From Sphingomonas sp. BT-65 (GTDB lineage: Bacteria > Pseudomonadota > Alphaproteobacteria > Sphingomonadales > Sphingomonadaceae): a DNA stretch of 64,000 nucleotides. Positions 36,962-45,838 of the stretch are shown piece after piece. A program made the position numbers and the translations under genes. Every line of letters begins with the position of its first letter. Position 1 is the first letter of the stretch. The notes below the pieces were generated by a model. It did not search any database and was not told the DNA's origin. It saw only the letters and a program-made list of their open reading frames with translations. The DNA is taken from the NCBI RefSeq assembly GCF_026107375.2, contig NZ_JAPCIA010000001.1:2666001-2730000 (forward strand), written 5' to 3'.

Positions 36962-37282
36962 TCAATTTTCAGGCTTTTCCGCGGGCGCGGCGGGGCCGGG
37001 GAGCAATTCCTGGTAGAGCGCGGCGGCTTCGGGCGCCGGGCCGCGGCGGCGCGGCAGCGCCTCGACGCGCAGCACGCGCACGCGGCCGCGCAGCGGGAAG
37101 GCGATCACCGAGCCGATCCGGACTTGTGCCGAGGAGCGTTCGATCCGGCGCCCGTCGAGCCGCAACGTGCCCGCCTCGGCCATGTCCTGCGCGGCGCCCC
37201 GCGTCTTGACCAGGCGCGCGAACCACAGGAAGCGGTCGAGGCGCATCGCCCCATTTGCGCCATCAGCGCCCGGATCAGTCAT
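36962..37282 (-). CDS. S4-domain RNA-binding protein (Hsp15-like)
   Basis: A 106-aa protein with an S4 RNA-binding domain: MRLDRFLWFARLVKTRGAAQ, then GTLRLDGRRI and SSAQVRIGSVIAFPL. The tail is proline- and alanine-rich. Hsp15-type proteins bind 50S subunits carrying stalled nascent chains. Its start overlaps the 3' end of the SUV3-like helicase gene by 8 nt, so the two are coupled. Confidence 0.85.
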   Translation of the reverse strand: MTDPGADGANGAMRLDRFLWFARLVKTRGAAQDMAEAGTLRLDGRRIERSSAQVRIGSVIAFPLRGRVRVLRVEALPRRRGPAPEAAALYQELLPGPAAPAEKPEN

Positions 37283-39758
37283 CGACGAGCTCTGCGAGCC
37301 TGGCGAAGGCCCGGCCCATTGAGGTGTCGCGCGGCGGCGCCTTGGGCTTGGCGAGCGGAGTCAGGCCTTTCCACACCCAGCGCTGCGGCTCACCCTTGGG
37401 AGTGCGCACGCTCTGGAAGCCGATCTGCGCCATCAGCCGCGCCAGCGTGTCGGCGGTGAGCCCCATCGAGGTGGCGAGTGCGGGATCGGGGGTGAAGGGG
37501 GTGCGCCCCTTGCGAGCGTCGTGGGCGGCGCGGGCGATGCGCTCGGCAAGGTCGATGCGCACCGCCTGCGCGCCGAAGGGCCGGAAGCCATGCTCCAGCT
37601 CGGCGCCGGGCGCGGCGCGGGGGAGTACGGTCGCCCCCTCGGGCGGTGCGCCGTCGAGGCCGAGCAGAGCGCGGCGCGCGGCGGCGGGGCGCGGCTTGAG
37701 CAAGGCGGGCGCGAAGATATCGAGCGTGCCGATCGCGACCCCGGCCTTGCGCAACCGCTTGCGATCGTTCGGGTCGAGCGCCTCGACCAGCGCGCCGGCG
37801 GCCCGGCGCGGGACCAGCCCGCCTGCCTCGACCAGCAGCCCGGCGAGCGCGCGGACCCGGCCGCCCGCCGCGGCATCGCGGCTCAGCGCATCGAGCGTGG
37901 CGAGATCGGGAAGGCTGGCGGCGATGCGGTCGGCGAACCAGCGCTCGATCCGCTCCTGCGCGGCGGCGCGGACGCGGGCGTCAAGCACGTCGAGCGTGCG
38001 GTCGAGCCGGATGCGCGGACGGACGGGATTGCCGGTGGGTTCGAGCGTGGCGACGGGCACGCTGCGCCACGTCACGGCGGAATCGAGCGCGAATTCTTCG
38101 TCTGGCGCGGCGAGCAGTGCATCGCCACGCTGCCGCAACTCGCCTGCCAAGCCTCTCTCCGCAGCGGCGAGCAGCATGCGCTTGTCGGCGGCGCGCGCGT
38201 CGGGCTCGACCACGAAGCGGAAGCCGTGGAGATGGCCGAGCACATGTTCCTCGACGCTGACCTCGCCTTCCGGGCCGACCATGACGGGGAGGTGCGAGGC
38301 GCCGGCGCCGATCTGGCGCAGCAGCACGGTGGTGCGCTTGTCGACGAAGCGCTGCGTCAGGCTGGCATGGAGCGCGTCGGAGAGCTTTTCCTCGAGCGCC
38401 TGGGTGCGCTCGGCCCAATGCGCGGGATCGGCGAGCCAGTCGGCGCGCTGCGCGATATACGCCCAGCTGCGCGCCGCGGCGATGCGCCCGGCGATCGTCT
38501 CGACATCGCCGTCCATCCGGTCGAGCCGAGCGATCTCGTCGGCGAACCACTGGTGCGGGATATGCCCCGTGCCTTCGCTCAGGTGCCGGAACACGCGCGC
38601 GACGAAGCGCGCATGCGGATCGGCGCCGAGCTTGCGGAAATCGGGCAGGCCGCAAGCCGCCCAGAGCCGGCCGACCGCCTTGGGGGAGCGCACCCGCTCG
38701 CGCACCCAATCCTCGACCGCGAGGCGCTTGAGCACGCTGAGATCGACTGCTTCCGGCGCGGCTCGCAGCACGGGGGAATCGGGCTTGCGCTCGAGGCTCG
38801 CGATCAGCGCGTCGATGCTGGCTAGATCGGGCTCGCCCTCGCGCCAGAACAGGTGATCCAGCGCCGGGACGCTGTGATCTTCGATCGCCGCGATCTCCTC
38901 GGGCGTGAACGCGCCGGGGCCTTGCTCGACCAGCGCGCCGAACGTGCCGTCGCGCTGGTGGCGGCCGGCGCGGCCGGCGATCTGCGACATCTCGGCGATG
39001 GTCAGGCGGCGCTGGCGCTTGCCGTCGAACTTGGAGAGCGAGGCGAAGGCGACATGGCCGACATCGAGGTTGAGGCCCATGCCGATCGCGTCGGTGGCGA
39101 CGAGATAGTCGACCTCGCCCGACTGGAACATCGCGACCTGCGCGTTGCGGGTGCGCGGGGAGAGCGCGCCCATCACCACCGCCGCCCCGCCGCGCAGCCG
39201 GCGCAGCGCCTCGGCCACGGCATAGACCTCCTCGGCCGAGAAGGCGACGATCGCCGAGCGCTTGGGCAGGCGCGAGAGCTTCTTGGCGCCGGCATAGCGC
39301 AAGGTCGAGAAGCGCGGGCGCGAGACGATCTCGGCCTCGGGCACCAGCTTGCGCAGCACCGGGCGGAGCGAATCCGAACCCAGGATCATCGTCTCGTCGC
39401 GGCCGCGTGCGCGTAAAATACGGTCGGTGAAGACATGGCCGCGCTCGGGATCGGCGCCAAGCTGGCCCTCGTCGATCGCCAAAAAACCTACTTCGCGATC
39501 GGTGGGCATGGACTCGGCGGTGCACAGGAACCAGCGTGCGCCGGGGGGCACGATGCGCTCCTCGCCGGTGACCAGCGCGACTTCCTTCGGGCCTTTCACT
39601 GCGACGACGCGGTCATAGACCTCGCGCGCCAGCAGGCGCAGCGGGAAGCCGATCATCCCGCTCGAATGGCCCATCAGCCGCTCGATCGCGAGATGCGTCT
39701 TGCCGGTGTTGGTTGGCCCGAGCACCGCAGTGACCGGGCTGTTGGAGAAACGGCTCAT
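37275..39758 (-). CDS. SUV3-like DExH RNA helicase
   Basis: An 827-aa superfamily 2 helicase related to mitochondrial SUV3, the degradosome helicase. Motif I is GPTNTGKTHLA, motif II is DEGQ, and motif VI is QIAGRAGRHQRDG; the LPKRSAIVAFSAEEVY segment follows in domain 2. A long C-terminal region (residues 420-827) is arginine- and alanine-rich and not recognisable. The start MSRFSNSPVTAVLGPTNTGK matches alphaproteobacterial homologues. It is the first gene of the helicase-S4-fdxA run. Confidence 0.85.
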   Translation of the reverse strand: MSRFSNSPVTAVLGPTNTGKTHLAIERLMGHSSGMIGFPLRLLAREVYDRVVAVKGPKEVALVTGEERIVPPGARWFLCTAESMPTDREVGFLAIDEGQLGADPERGHVFTDRILRARGRDETMILGSDSLRPVLRKLVPEAEIVSRPRFSTLRYAGAKKLSRLPKRSAIVAFSAEEVYAVAEALRRLRGGAAVVMGALSPRTRNAQVAMFQSGEVDYLVATDAIGMGLNLDVGHVAFASLSKFDGKRQRRLTIAEMSQIAGRAGRHQRDGTFGALVEQGPGAFTPEEIAAIEDHSVPALDHLFWREGEPDLASIDALIASLERKPDSPVLRAAPEAVDLSVLKRLAVEDWVRERVRSPKAVGRLWAACGLPDFRKLGADPHARFVARVFRHLSEGTGHIPHQWFADEIARLDRMDGDVETIAGRIAAARSWAYIAQRADWLADPAHWAERTQALEEKLSDALHASLTQRFVDKRTTVLLRQIGAGASHLPVMVGPEGEVSVEEHVLGHLHGFRFVVEPDARAADKRMLLAAAERGLAGELRQRGDALLAAPDEEFALDSAVTWRSVPVATLEPTGNPVRPRIRLDRTLDVLDARVRAAAQERIERWFADRIAASLPDLATLDALSRDAAAGGRVRALAGLLVEAGGLVPRRAAGALVEALDPNDRKRLRKAGVAIGTLDIFAPALLKPRPAAARRALLGLDGAPPEGATVLPRAAPGAELEHGFRPFGAQAVRIDLAERIARAAHDARKGRTPFTPDPALATSMGLTADTLARLMAQIGFQSVRTPKGEPQRWVWKGLTPLAKPKAPPRDTSMGRAFARLAELVDD

Positions 39759-39983
39759 TTCGCTCTCCAAGATCGGGCGATGGCGCGACCGGCGCAAGTG
39801 CCTGCGTTAGTTGTTCCGGCACCGGTGCGCGAAGTCGAACGCTCCACCCCCGCCCCCGCACGACTCGCCGCAACTACCCATATCGAGCGGCCTGCTTAAT
39901 TTGACTTTAGGGACTTGGTTCCACAACGATTCCTCCCGGTGCCGGGGGTCGGCGCACAGTATTGGCTTGGGGGGCAGCGCACC

Positions 39984-41495
39984 TTGTTCTTGCGCGGCGA
40001 TCATGGGCTTGAGCAGGCGGGCGGCACCAGTGCGCGCTCGTTCGGTCGTGCGCTCGCCATCCGCAAGCCGACCATCGCCGACAAATTGCGCGAGCGCTTT
40101 CCCGATCTCGACCTCGTTCCCGATCTTGGATCGCGGATCGGCAGCGGCGAATGGTTCCGCGGCGCGGCGACCTGCGCGGGCCTGTGCGCGGCGGTGCTGT
40201 TGCTCGCGCCCGGCTTCGAACGCCCGATCTATGCCAGCGTGCCCGGCGCGCTGACCGGGACCGACGCCGATATCGCACGCGCGCAGGCGATCGCGCCGCT
40301 CGCCGCCGGATCGACCACGGGCACCAAGCTCGGCGCGACCAGCCTCGTCGCCAATCTCACCGACACGCCCGAACGCCCGATCCTGCAGCATACCGTGACC
40401 TTGGGCAGCGGCGGCGCGTTGCAGACTGCGCTGATGCGCTCGGGCGTCGGCAAGGGCGATGCGGCGCGCGCCGCCGACCTGGTGGCGGAGGCGGTGTCGC
40501 TCGGCGATCTCAAGTCGGGCACGCAGCTCGACCTGACGCTCGGCCGCCGCATCGACAAGTCGCAGCCGCGCCCGCTCGAGAAGCTGGCGTTCCGCGCGCG
40601 CTTTGACCTCAGCCTCGAACTGGTGCGCAGCGGTAGCGCGCTGGCGCTCAACGAGATTCCGATCGCGATCGACCACACCCCGCTGCGCGTGCGTGGCCGG
40701 GTGGGCGACAGCCTCTACCGCTCGGCGCGCGCCGCGGGCGTGCCGGCCAAGGCGGTCGAGGCCTATATCCGCTCGGTCGCGACGCGCGTGCCGATCGGCC
40801 GCGTCGGTGCCGACAGCGAGTTCGACATCATCGTCGAGCAGGCCAAGGCGGCGACCGGCGAGGTGCAGATGGGCAATCTCCTCTATGCCGGCCTCAATGG
40901 CGACGCGGGCAAGCTCCAGCTGGTGCGCTGGGAAGAGGATGGCCGCACCACCTGGTATGACGGCAAGGGCACCGGCGAGCGCAAGGGGCAGATGGCGATG
41001 CCCGCGTCGGGCCGGATCAGCTCGGGTTTCGGCCTGCGCCGGCATCCGGTGCTCGGCTTCTCGCGCATGCACAAGGGGCTCGACATCGCCGCGGGTTACG
41101 GCTCGCCGATCCGCGCGGCCAATGACGGCACGGTGGCGTTCGCCGGGCGCAATGGCGGCTATGGCAATTTCGTGCGCCTCAATCACAGCGCGGGCATGGG
41201 GTCGGGCTATGGCCATATGAGCCGGATCGCGGTGCGCTCGGGCCAGCGCGTCACGCGTGGCCAGGTGATCGGCTATGTCGGGTCGACCGGCATCTCGACC
41301 GGTCCGCATTTGCACTACGAGCTCTACCGCAACGGCGTCGCGATCAACCCGCGTTCGGTGTCCTTCTCGGTCGTCCAGGCGCTGAGCGGCGGTGACCTGC
41401 GCGAGTTCAAGGCGAAGCTCGCGCGGCTGCTCGCGGTGCCGGTGGGCGGCACGCGGGTGAAGAAGGCCGAGAGCGACGGCGCTGGTGAAGACTGA
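39984..41495 (+). CDS. M23 family metallopeptidase, membrane-anchored
   Basis: About 503 aa if the TTG at 39984 is used; it has a GGGGGG purine run 9 nt upstream. A TTG at 39915 would add 23 residues, so the start is uncertain. One membrane segment (AATCAGLCAAVLLLAPGF) places the rest in the periplasm. The C-terminal LytM domain is complete: HKGLDIAAGYG (HxxxD), GYGHMSRI and HLHYELYRNG (HxH). It should cut peptidoglycan cross-bridges or act in cell separation. It overlaps the next gene by 11 nt. Confidence 0.82.
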   Translation: MFLRGDHGLEQAGGTSARSFGRALAIRKPTIADKLRERFPDLDLVPDLGSRIGSGEWFRGAATCAGLCAAVLLLAPGFERPIYASVPGALTGTDADIARAQAIAPLAAGSTTGTKLGATSLVANLTDTPERPILQHTVTLGSGGALQTALMRSGVGKGDAARAADLVAEAVSLGDLKSGTQLDLTLGRRIDKSQPRPLEKLAFRARFDLSLELVRSGSALALNEIPIAIDHTPLRVRGRVGDSLYRSARAAGVPAKAVEAYIRSVATRVPIGRVGADSEFDIIVEQAKAATGEVQMGNLLYAGLNGDAGKLQLVRWEEDGRTTWYDGKGTGERKGQMAMPASGRISSGFGLRRHPVLGFSRMHKGLDIAAGYGSPIRAANDGTVAFAGRNGGYGNFVRLNHSAGMGSGYGHMSRIAVRSGQRVTRGQVIGYVGSTGISTGPHLHYELYRNGVAINPRSVSFSVVQALSGGDLREFKAKLARLLAVPVGGTRVKKAESDGAGED

Positions 41496-42183
41496 CCGCC
41501 GCAGTTTGCTGATCGGCGGGAGTGCGTTGCTGGCCGGCCTGTCCCTCGCCCGGGCCAAAGGGCGCGATACCGAAATCTGGACCTTCGATTCACTGACGCG
41601 GATCGGCGGTTTGACGCCGCTGATCGAAGGCGCGCCGAAGCTGATCGACGGCCCGCTGGGCAAGGCGGTCGCGTTCGACGGCGCGAACGATGTGCTGTTC
41701 CTCGACCGGCACCCGCTTGCGGGCGCGGCACGCTTCACCTTCGAGGCGTTGTTCCGCCCGGATGGCGGTGCGTTCGAGCAGCGCTGGTTCCATCTTGAAA
41801 GTGGCGAGGACCCGGATCCGACCGCGAAGACCGGGACGCGGATGCTGTTCGAGATCCGGGTGGTCGAGCGCGAATGGTATCTCGACACCTTCATCCTCGG
41901 CCCCGGCTATCGCCAGCCGCTGATCGTGCCGGAGAAGCGCTTTCCGGTCGGCCGCTGGCACCATGTCGCGCAAAGCTATGACGGAACGACCTATTGTGCC
42001 TTCGTCAACGGCGCGCTGCAGGCCGAAGCGGCGCTGGCGTTCACGCCGCAAGGGCCGGGCCGCGCTTCGGTCGGCATGCGGATGAACAAGGTCAGCCCGT
42101 TCCGCGGCGCGGTGCGGCAGGTGGCGTTCACCCGGGGCGAAGCGCTGGCACCGGACCGTTTCGCGCTGAAGATTCCCCGCTAA
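41485..42183 (+). CDS. LamG/concanavalin-like secreted protein, Tat-type signal
   Basis: A 232-aa protein starting with GTG at 41485 inside the previous gene. The N-terminus TDRRSLLIGGSALLAGLSLA looks like a twin-arginine or Sec signal. The mature part resembles a LamG/concanavalin-A jelly roll: AVAFDGANDVLFLDRHP, ARFTFEALFRPDGG and VGRWHHVAQSYDGTTYCAFVNG. Such domains bind carbohydrate or act as laminin G-like modules. Partner M23 peptidase context suggests an envelope role. Its stop overlaps that of the HerA-like gene in CTAA. Confidence 0.72.
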   Translation: MKTDRRSLLIGGSALLAGLSLARAKGRDTEIWTFDSLTRIGGLTPLIEGAPKLIDGPLGKAVAFDGANDVLFLDRHPLAGAARFTFEALFRPDGGAFEQRWFHLESGEDPDPTAKTGTRMLFEIRVVEREWYLDTFILGPGYRQPLIVPEKRFPVGRWHHVAQSYDGTTYCAFVNGALQAEAALAFTPQGPGRASVGMRMNKVSPFRGAVRQVAFTRGEALAPDRFALKIPR

Positions 42184-43856
42184 CGTCCCTGTGCGCGCCA
42201 GCGGCGGATGGTGCGCTCGAGGCTCATATCCTCGCCGCCGCCATGCTTCCACAGCTCGGAGAACACCGGGTCGCTCGACGCGGGCCGCTTCGCCTCGTCG
42301 AGCGAGTCGAACGCGACGCGCACCGGCGTCGCCACACCCTCGCCGACCATGATGCACTCGCGATTGCGCAGCGCCGGGATCGAATCGAGGAAGCCGCGCG
42401 CCCCTTCGGGCATCGCCGCGCGCACGAATGCCTGGTCGCGATCGTTGTTGAGGCGCATCGCGATGATCGTGCCGCACTGCGACAGCACGCCCTCGGCAAG
42501 GTCCGACGGACGCTGGGTGATCAGGCCGAGCGAGACGCCGTATTTGCGGCCTTCCTTGGCGATGCGGCTGAGGATGCGGCCGACCGAGGAGCCGTCGGCA
42601 TTACGCTCGTTGGGGACGTAACGGTGCGCTTCCTCGCACACCAGCAGGATCGGCCGCTGCGCTTCGCCGCGCGACCAGATCGCATAGTCGAACACCATCC
42701 GGCTCAGGACGGCCACGACCACTGACGTGATCTCGCTCGGCACGCCCGACACGTCGATGATCGAGATCGGCTTGCCGTCGCCGGGCAGACGGAAGATGCG
42801 GCTGATGAAGTTCGCCATCGTGTCCGCCACCAGCATGCCCGAGAACATGAAGGCGTAGCGCGGATCGGCCTTGATCTCGTCGATCTTGCCCTTGAGGCGC
42901 AGATACGGGGCGGTGTCGGTCGCCTTGTCCATCTTGCCCATCTCGTTCTGGAGGATCGTGGTGAGATCGGACAGGAGATAGGGGATCGGCGCATCGACGG
43001 TGAGCTTGCCGAACTCGGCGGCGAGCCGGTTCTTCTGCTTGGCCTGCAGGATGCACTTGGCGAGGATGTCGGCGTCGATCTGGCGGTCCGAGCCCTCGGT
43101 CGTGACGAAGACCTCGCAATGCTCCTCGAAGTTCATCAGCCAATAGGGCATCTGCAGGTTCGACACGTCGAACAGCGCGCCATTGGTCTGGAAGGCAGCC
43201 GAATATTCGCCATGCGGGTCGATCATCACGATATGGCCGCGCGGCGCGAGATCGCAGATGCGGTGCAGGATCAGCGCGGCGCTGGTCGACTTGCCGGTGC
43301 CGGTCGAGCCCAATAGCGCGAAATGCTTGCCGAGCATCGCGTCGACATAGAGCGCGGCGCGGATGTCGCGCGTCGGATAGACATTGCCGACCTCGATATG
43401 CGGGCGATCGTCGGCGGCGTAGATCTGCTTGAGGTCCGCGGTCGAGACCGGGAACACCGCGGTGCCCGGGGAGGGGTAGCGCGTGACGCCGCGGCGGAAG
43501 CCGTAGAGCTTGCCGGTCAGCTTCTCCTCGACGCCTTCGCCGAGGAAATCGACCTGGGCGAGGATGCGCCCGCTCGCGTCGTCGGAGCGGAGCGAGCGGA
43601 CATTGGCGACGAGCCAGGTGGCGCCGGCGCGGATCTTGACCTGGCTGCCGACCGTACCGGCATTGGCCACCGCCGGATCGGCGCTGCCCGAGAGCGATTC
43701 GAGCGCGACCGGATCGAGTACGACCTCGCTCGACGCGCCGCCGATCGCGAACACCGCGCCGATGCCGGTCAACGGGTTGGTCGCGGCCGGCAGCACCGCA
43801 TCGGAGGCGGGGCGGATATGATCGAAATGCTGCCCGCCCAAATCCTCGGTCATCAA
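42180..43856 (-). CDS. HerA/VirB4-like ATPase (DUF87-type)
   Basis: A 558-aa ATPase. An N-terminal HAS-barrel-like segment (VGSQVKIRAGATWLVANV) is followed by Walker A GSTGTGKST near residue 198 and Walker B ILLVCEEAHRYVP near 435. The arginine-finger-like region GVSLGLITQRPSDL is intact. HerA ATPases form hexamers that pump or process DNA, often with NurA or defence nucleases. No NurA, Sir2 or DUF4297 partner is adjacent, so this is probably a housekeeping form. Two ATGs open the gene; the first is used. Confidence 0.85.
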   Translation of the reverse strand: MMTEDLGGQHFDHIRPASDAVLPAATNPLTGIGAVFAIGGASSEVVLDPVALESLSGSADPAVANAGTVGSQVKIRAGATWLVANVRSLRSDDASGRILAQVDFLGEGVEEKLTGKLYGFRRGVTRYPSPGTAVFPVSTADLKQIYAADDRPHIEVGNVYPTRDIRAALYVDAMLGKHFALLGSTGTGKSTSAALILHRICDLAPRGHIVMIDPHGEYSAAFQTNGALFDVSNLQMPYWLMNFEEHCEVFVTTEGSDRQIDADILAKCILQAKQKNRLAAEFGKLTVDAPIPYLLSDLTTILQNEMGKMDKATDTAPYLRLKGKIDEIKADPRYAFMFSGMLVADTMANFISRIFRLPGDGKPISIIDVSGVPSEITSVVVAVLSRMVFDYAIWSRGEAQRPILLVCEEAHRYVPNERNADGSSVGRILSRIAKEGRKYGVSLGLITQRPSDLAEGVLSQCGTIIAMRLNNDRDQAFVRAAMPEGARGFLDSIPALRNRECIMVGEGVATPVRVAFDSLDEAKRPASSDPVFSELWKHGGGEDMSLERTIRRWRAQGR

Positions 43857-43927
43857 GGCACGTTGCTCCCCGGTTCAAACCGGACCGATATGGAGCATTC
43901 AAGGTAAAGATTGGGTTCGCGTAGGGA

Positions 43928-44815
43928 TCAGAATCTCCTCCAGATCGCACCTGCCGCCCAGCCGAAGAAGACCGAGAGCAAAACCGCCGCCATGCCGTAG
44001 AGCACCGAGGAGCGCTCGGCGGCGCGCGCGATCCAGCGCTCGAACCCGGACTTGCGGATATCGATGTCGCGGACCGCCGCGGCGAGCACGCGGCCGTCGC
44101 GGATCAGGAAGGTCTCGGCGGTGAACCGGCCGACGGGCACGCGTGCGGGGATGTTGATGCGCGCGCGGTAGAGCACCCCGTCCGAAATCTCGACCGAGCC
44201 GGGCGCCTCGTAATAGAGGCCGGTGCGCTTCTTGAGATCGACCAGGCCCGAATCGAACCGCGCCTGCACCGCCGGCACCGCGCCCGAGGCGGGGGAGAGC
44301 TGGAGGCTGTCGAGCCCGAGCTCGTAGATCGCGCGGGTGCGCGGGTCGACGATGTCGCGGATCGGCCGCGACGAGGCGATGGCGTAGAAGGACGGCGCCG
44401 AGCGGTAGCGGGTGCGATCGGCGTTGACCCAGATGCCGGCGATCTTCTGCTTCTCGCGCACCAGCACCGATTCGGTCGGCCCCTTCACGACCACGACGAT
44501 GTCGGCGGGCGGCTCGCCGGGCACCGCCGCGCTGCCGCTCGCATGGACGATCGCGCCGAACAGCAGCAGATCGGCGCCGGTGAACGAATAGGCGATCTCG
44601 ATCTCGCGCTGCGAGACATCGGGGACGAGGACCGGCTCGGCCTGGCCGAGCAGCAGCGGCGTGGCGAGCGCGAGGAGGAGTGTTGTTCGTGGTGCGGCGC
44701 CGGCCCGCTCCCCCACCCGGCCACCCATATCATACTGCCGTTGGGTGGCCGGGTGGGGGAGCGGGCCGGCGCCGCGTTTCAGCAAAGCTGAAACCAGGGC
44801 AAGCATGCGCCTCAC
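43928..44815 (-). CDS. TIGR02186-family membrane protein with palindrome-interrupted signal region
   Basis: A 295-aa protein matching the TIGR02186 pattern: periplasmic beta domain with VPDVSQREIEIAYSFTGADL and VVVKGPTESV, and a C-terminal membrane helix (LYGMAAVLLSVFFGWAAGA). The GTG start at 44813-44815 overlaps the TauE-like gene stop (GTGA), which supports this start. Residues about 14-41 are encoded by the 82-nt palindrome, splitting what looks like a normal signal peptide (MLALVSALL and PRTTLLLALATPLLLG). An ATG inside the element, or loss of function, are alternatives. The pairing with a TauE-type permease suggests a shared transport role. Confidence 0.72.
   Translation of the reverse strand: MRRMLALVSALLKRGAGPLPHPATQRQYDMGGRVGERAGAAPRTTLLLALATPLLLGQAEPVLVPDVSQREIEIAYSFTGADLLLFGAIVHASGSAAVPGEPPADIVVVVKGPTESVLVREKQKIAGIWVNADRTRYRSAPSFYAIASSRPIRDIVDPRTRAIYELGLDSLQLSPASGAVPAVQARFDSGLVDLKKRTGLYYEAPGSVEISDGVLYRARINIPARVPVGRFTAETFLIRDGRVLAAAVRDIDIRKSGFERWIARAAERSSVLYGMAAVLLSVFFGWAAGAIWRRF
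44694..44775. repeat. Perfect 34-bp inverted repeat inside a coding sequence
   Basis: The arms 44694-44727 and 44742-44775 pair without mismatch (34 of 34) around a 14-nt loop. It lies in the 5' part of the TIGR02186 gene and keeps the frame open. A second small hairpin (TTTCAGC-AAA-GCTGAAA, 44777-44793) follows at once. In RNA it could form a very strong stem near the ribosome-binding region. It looks like an inserted palindromic element. Confidence 0.9.
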
Positions 44816-45738
44816 CCCAATTGCACCGTGTAGATCTCGTCGGGGCGCCAGGCGAGGCCGAGCAGCATGCGCAGCGCGACGAGCAGCACCATCAGCGCGA
44901 GGGCGAGGCGGAGATATTCGGGCTTGGCGCGCGCGGCGAAACGCGTGCCGAGCTGGGCGCCGACCACCGAGCCGAGCAGCAGCAGCACGGCGAGGACGAT
45001 GTCGACCGCCTTGGTCGTCACCGAATGCACCATCGTCGCCGCGGCGCTGACGAACAGGATCTGGAACAGCGAAGTGCCGACGACGACCTGGGTCGGCATG
45101 CCGAGCAGGTAGAGCATCGCCGGGATCAGGATGAACCCGCCGCCGACGCCGAGCAGCATCGTCAATATGCCGGTCACGAAGCCGAGCAGCAGCGGGGCGA
45201 TCGGCGAGATGTAGAGCCCCGAGCGGTAGAAGCGCCAGCGCAGCGGCAGCGCAGCGACCATCGGGTGATGCCGCCGCCGCCGGGCGCGTGGCGCGGCGCC
45301 GTCGCGCGCGGCACGGATCGCGCCGATCGATTCGGAGAGCATGAGCCAGCCGATCGAGCCGAGCATCAGGACGTAGAGGATGGCGATCACGGTATCGATC
45401 TGCCCGCTCGCCTGGAGCAGCCGGAACAGGATCGCGCCCGCCCCTGATCCGAGCACGCCACCAGCGATCAGCACGAACCCCATATGGAGGTCGACGCCCT
45501 GGCGCCGCAGATGGGCGAACACGCCCGATACGCTCGCGCCGGTCACCTGGCTCGCGGCGGAGGCGGCGGCGACGGTGGGCGGGATGCCATAGACGATCAG
45601 CAGCGGCGTGGTGAGGAATCCGCCGCCGACCCCGAACATGCCCGAGAGCAGCCCGACGCCCAGCCCCAGCATCACGATCACGATCGCGTTGACCGAGAGA
45701 TTGGCGATGGGAAGGTAGAGATCCATGGGCAGTTTCAT
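44812..45738 (-). CDS. TauE/SafE-family (TSUP) membrane transporter
   Basis: A 308-aa permease with about eight helices in two repeats. Each repeat starts with a glycine motif: GLLSGMFGVGGGFLTTPLL and GILTMLLGVGGGFILIPAML. TSUP proteins export sulfite or sulfoacetate or import related anions. The start ATG at 45736-45738 gives MKLPMDLYLPIANLS. It is followed by the TIGR02186 gene with a 4-nt overlap, a pairing expected for a functional unit. Confidence 0.85.
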   Translation of the reverse strand: MKLPMDLYLPIANLSVNAIVIVMLGLGVGLLSGMFGVGGGFLTTPLLIVYGIPPTVAAASAASQVTGASVSGVFAHLRRQGVDLHMGFVLIAGGVLGSGAGAILFRLLQASGQIDTVIAILYVLMLGSIGWLMLSESIGAIRAARDGAAPRARRRRHHPMVAALPLRWRFYRSGLYISPIAPLLLGFVTGILTMLLGVGGGFILIPAMLYLLGMPTQVVVGTSLFQILFVSAAATMVHSVTTKAVDIVLAVLLLLGSVVGAQLGTRFAARAKPEYLRLALALMVLLVALRMLLGLAWRPDEIYTVQLG

Positions 45739-45784
45739 GCCTAGCCGCTGATGAGGGCGCGCGGAAGGCAGGCGCATAGAGTTT

Positions 45785-45811
45785 GTTTGGAAATGCGCCG
45801 GAGGCGCATTT
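45785..45811 (-). terminator. Hairpin downstream of the NfrA-like gene
   Basis: AAATGCGCC (45791-45799) and GGCGCATTT (45803-45811) form a perfect 9-bp stem with a 3-nt loop, 28 nt past the stop. The A/T-rich stem ends give a weak intrinsic-terminator look; there is no long T-run. Confidence 0.5.
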
Positions 45812-45838
45812 CGCTGCTGCCGCTTTTCAAGCAGACTC

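Noticed and set aside
37255..38856. A 533-residue plus-strand frame across the SUV3-like helicase
   Set aside because: Serine/arginine-rich shadow of a gene with intact helicase motifs.
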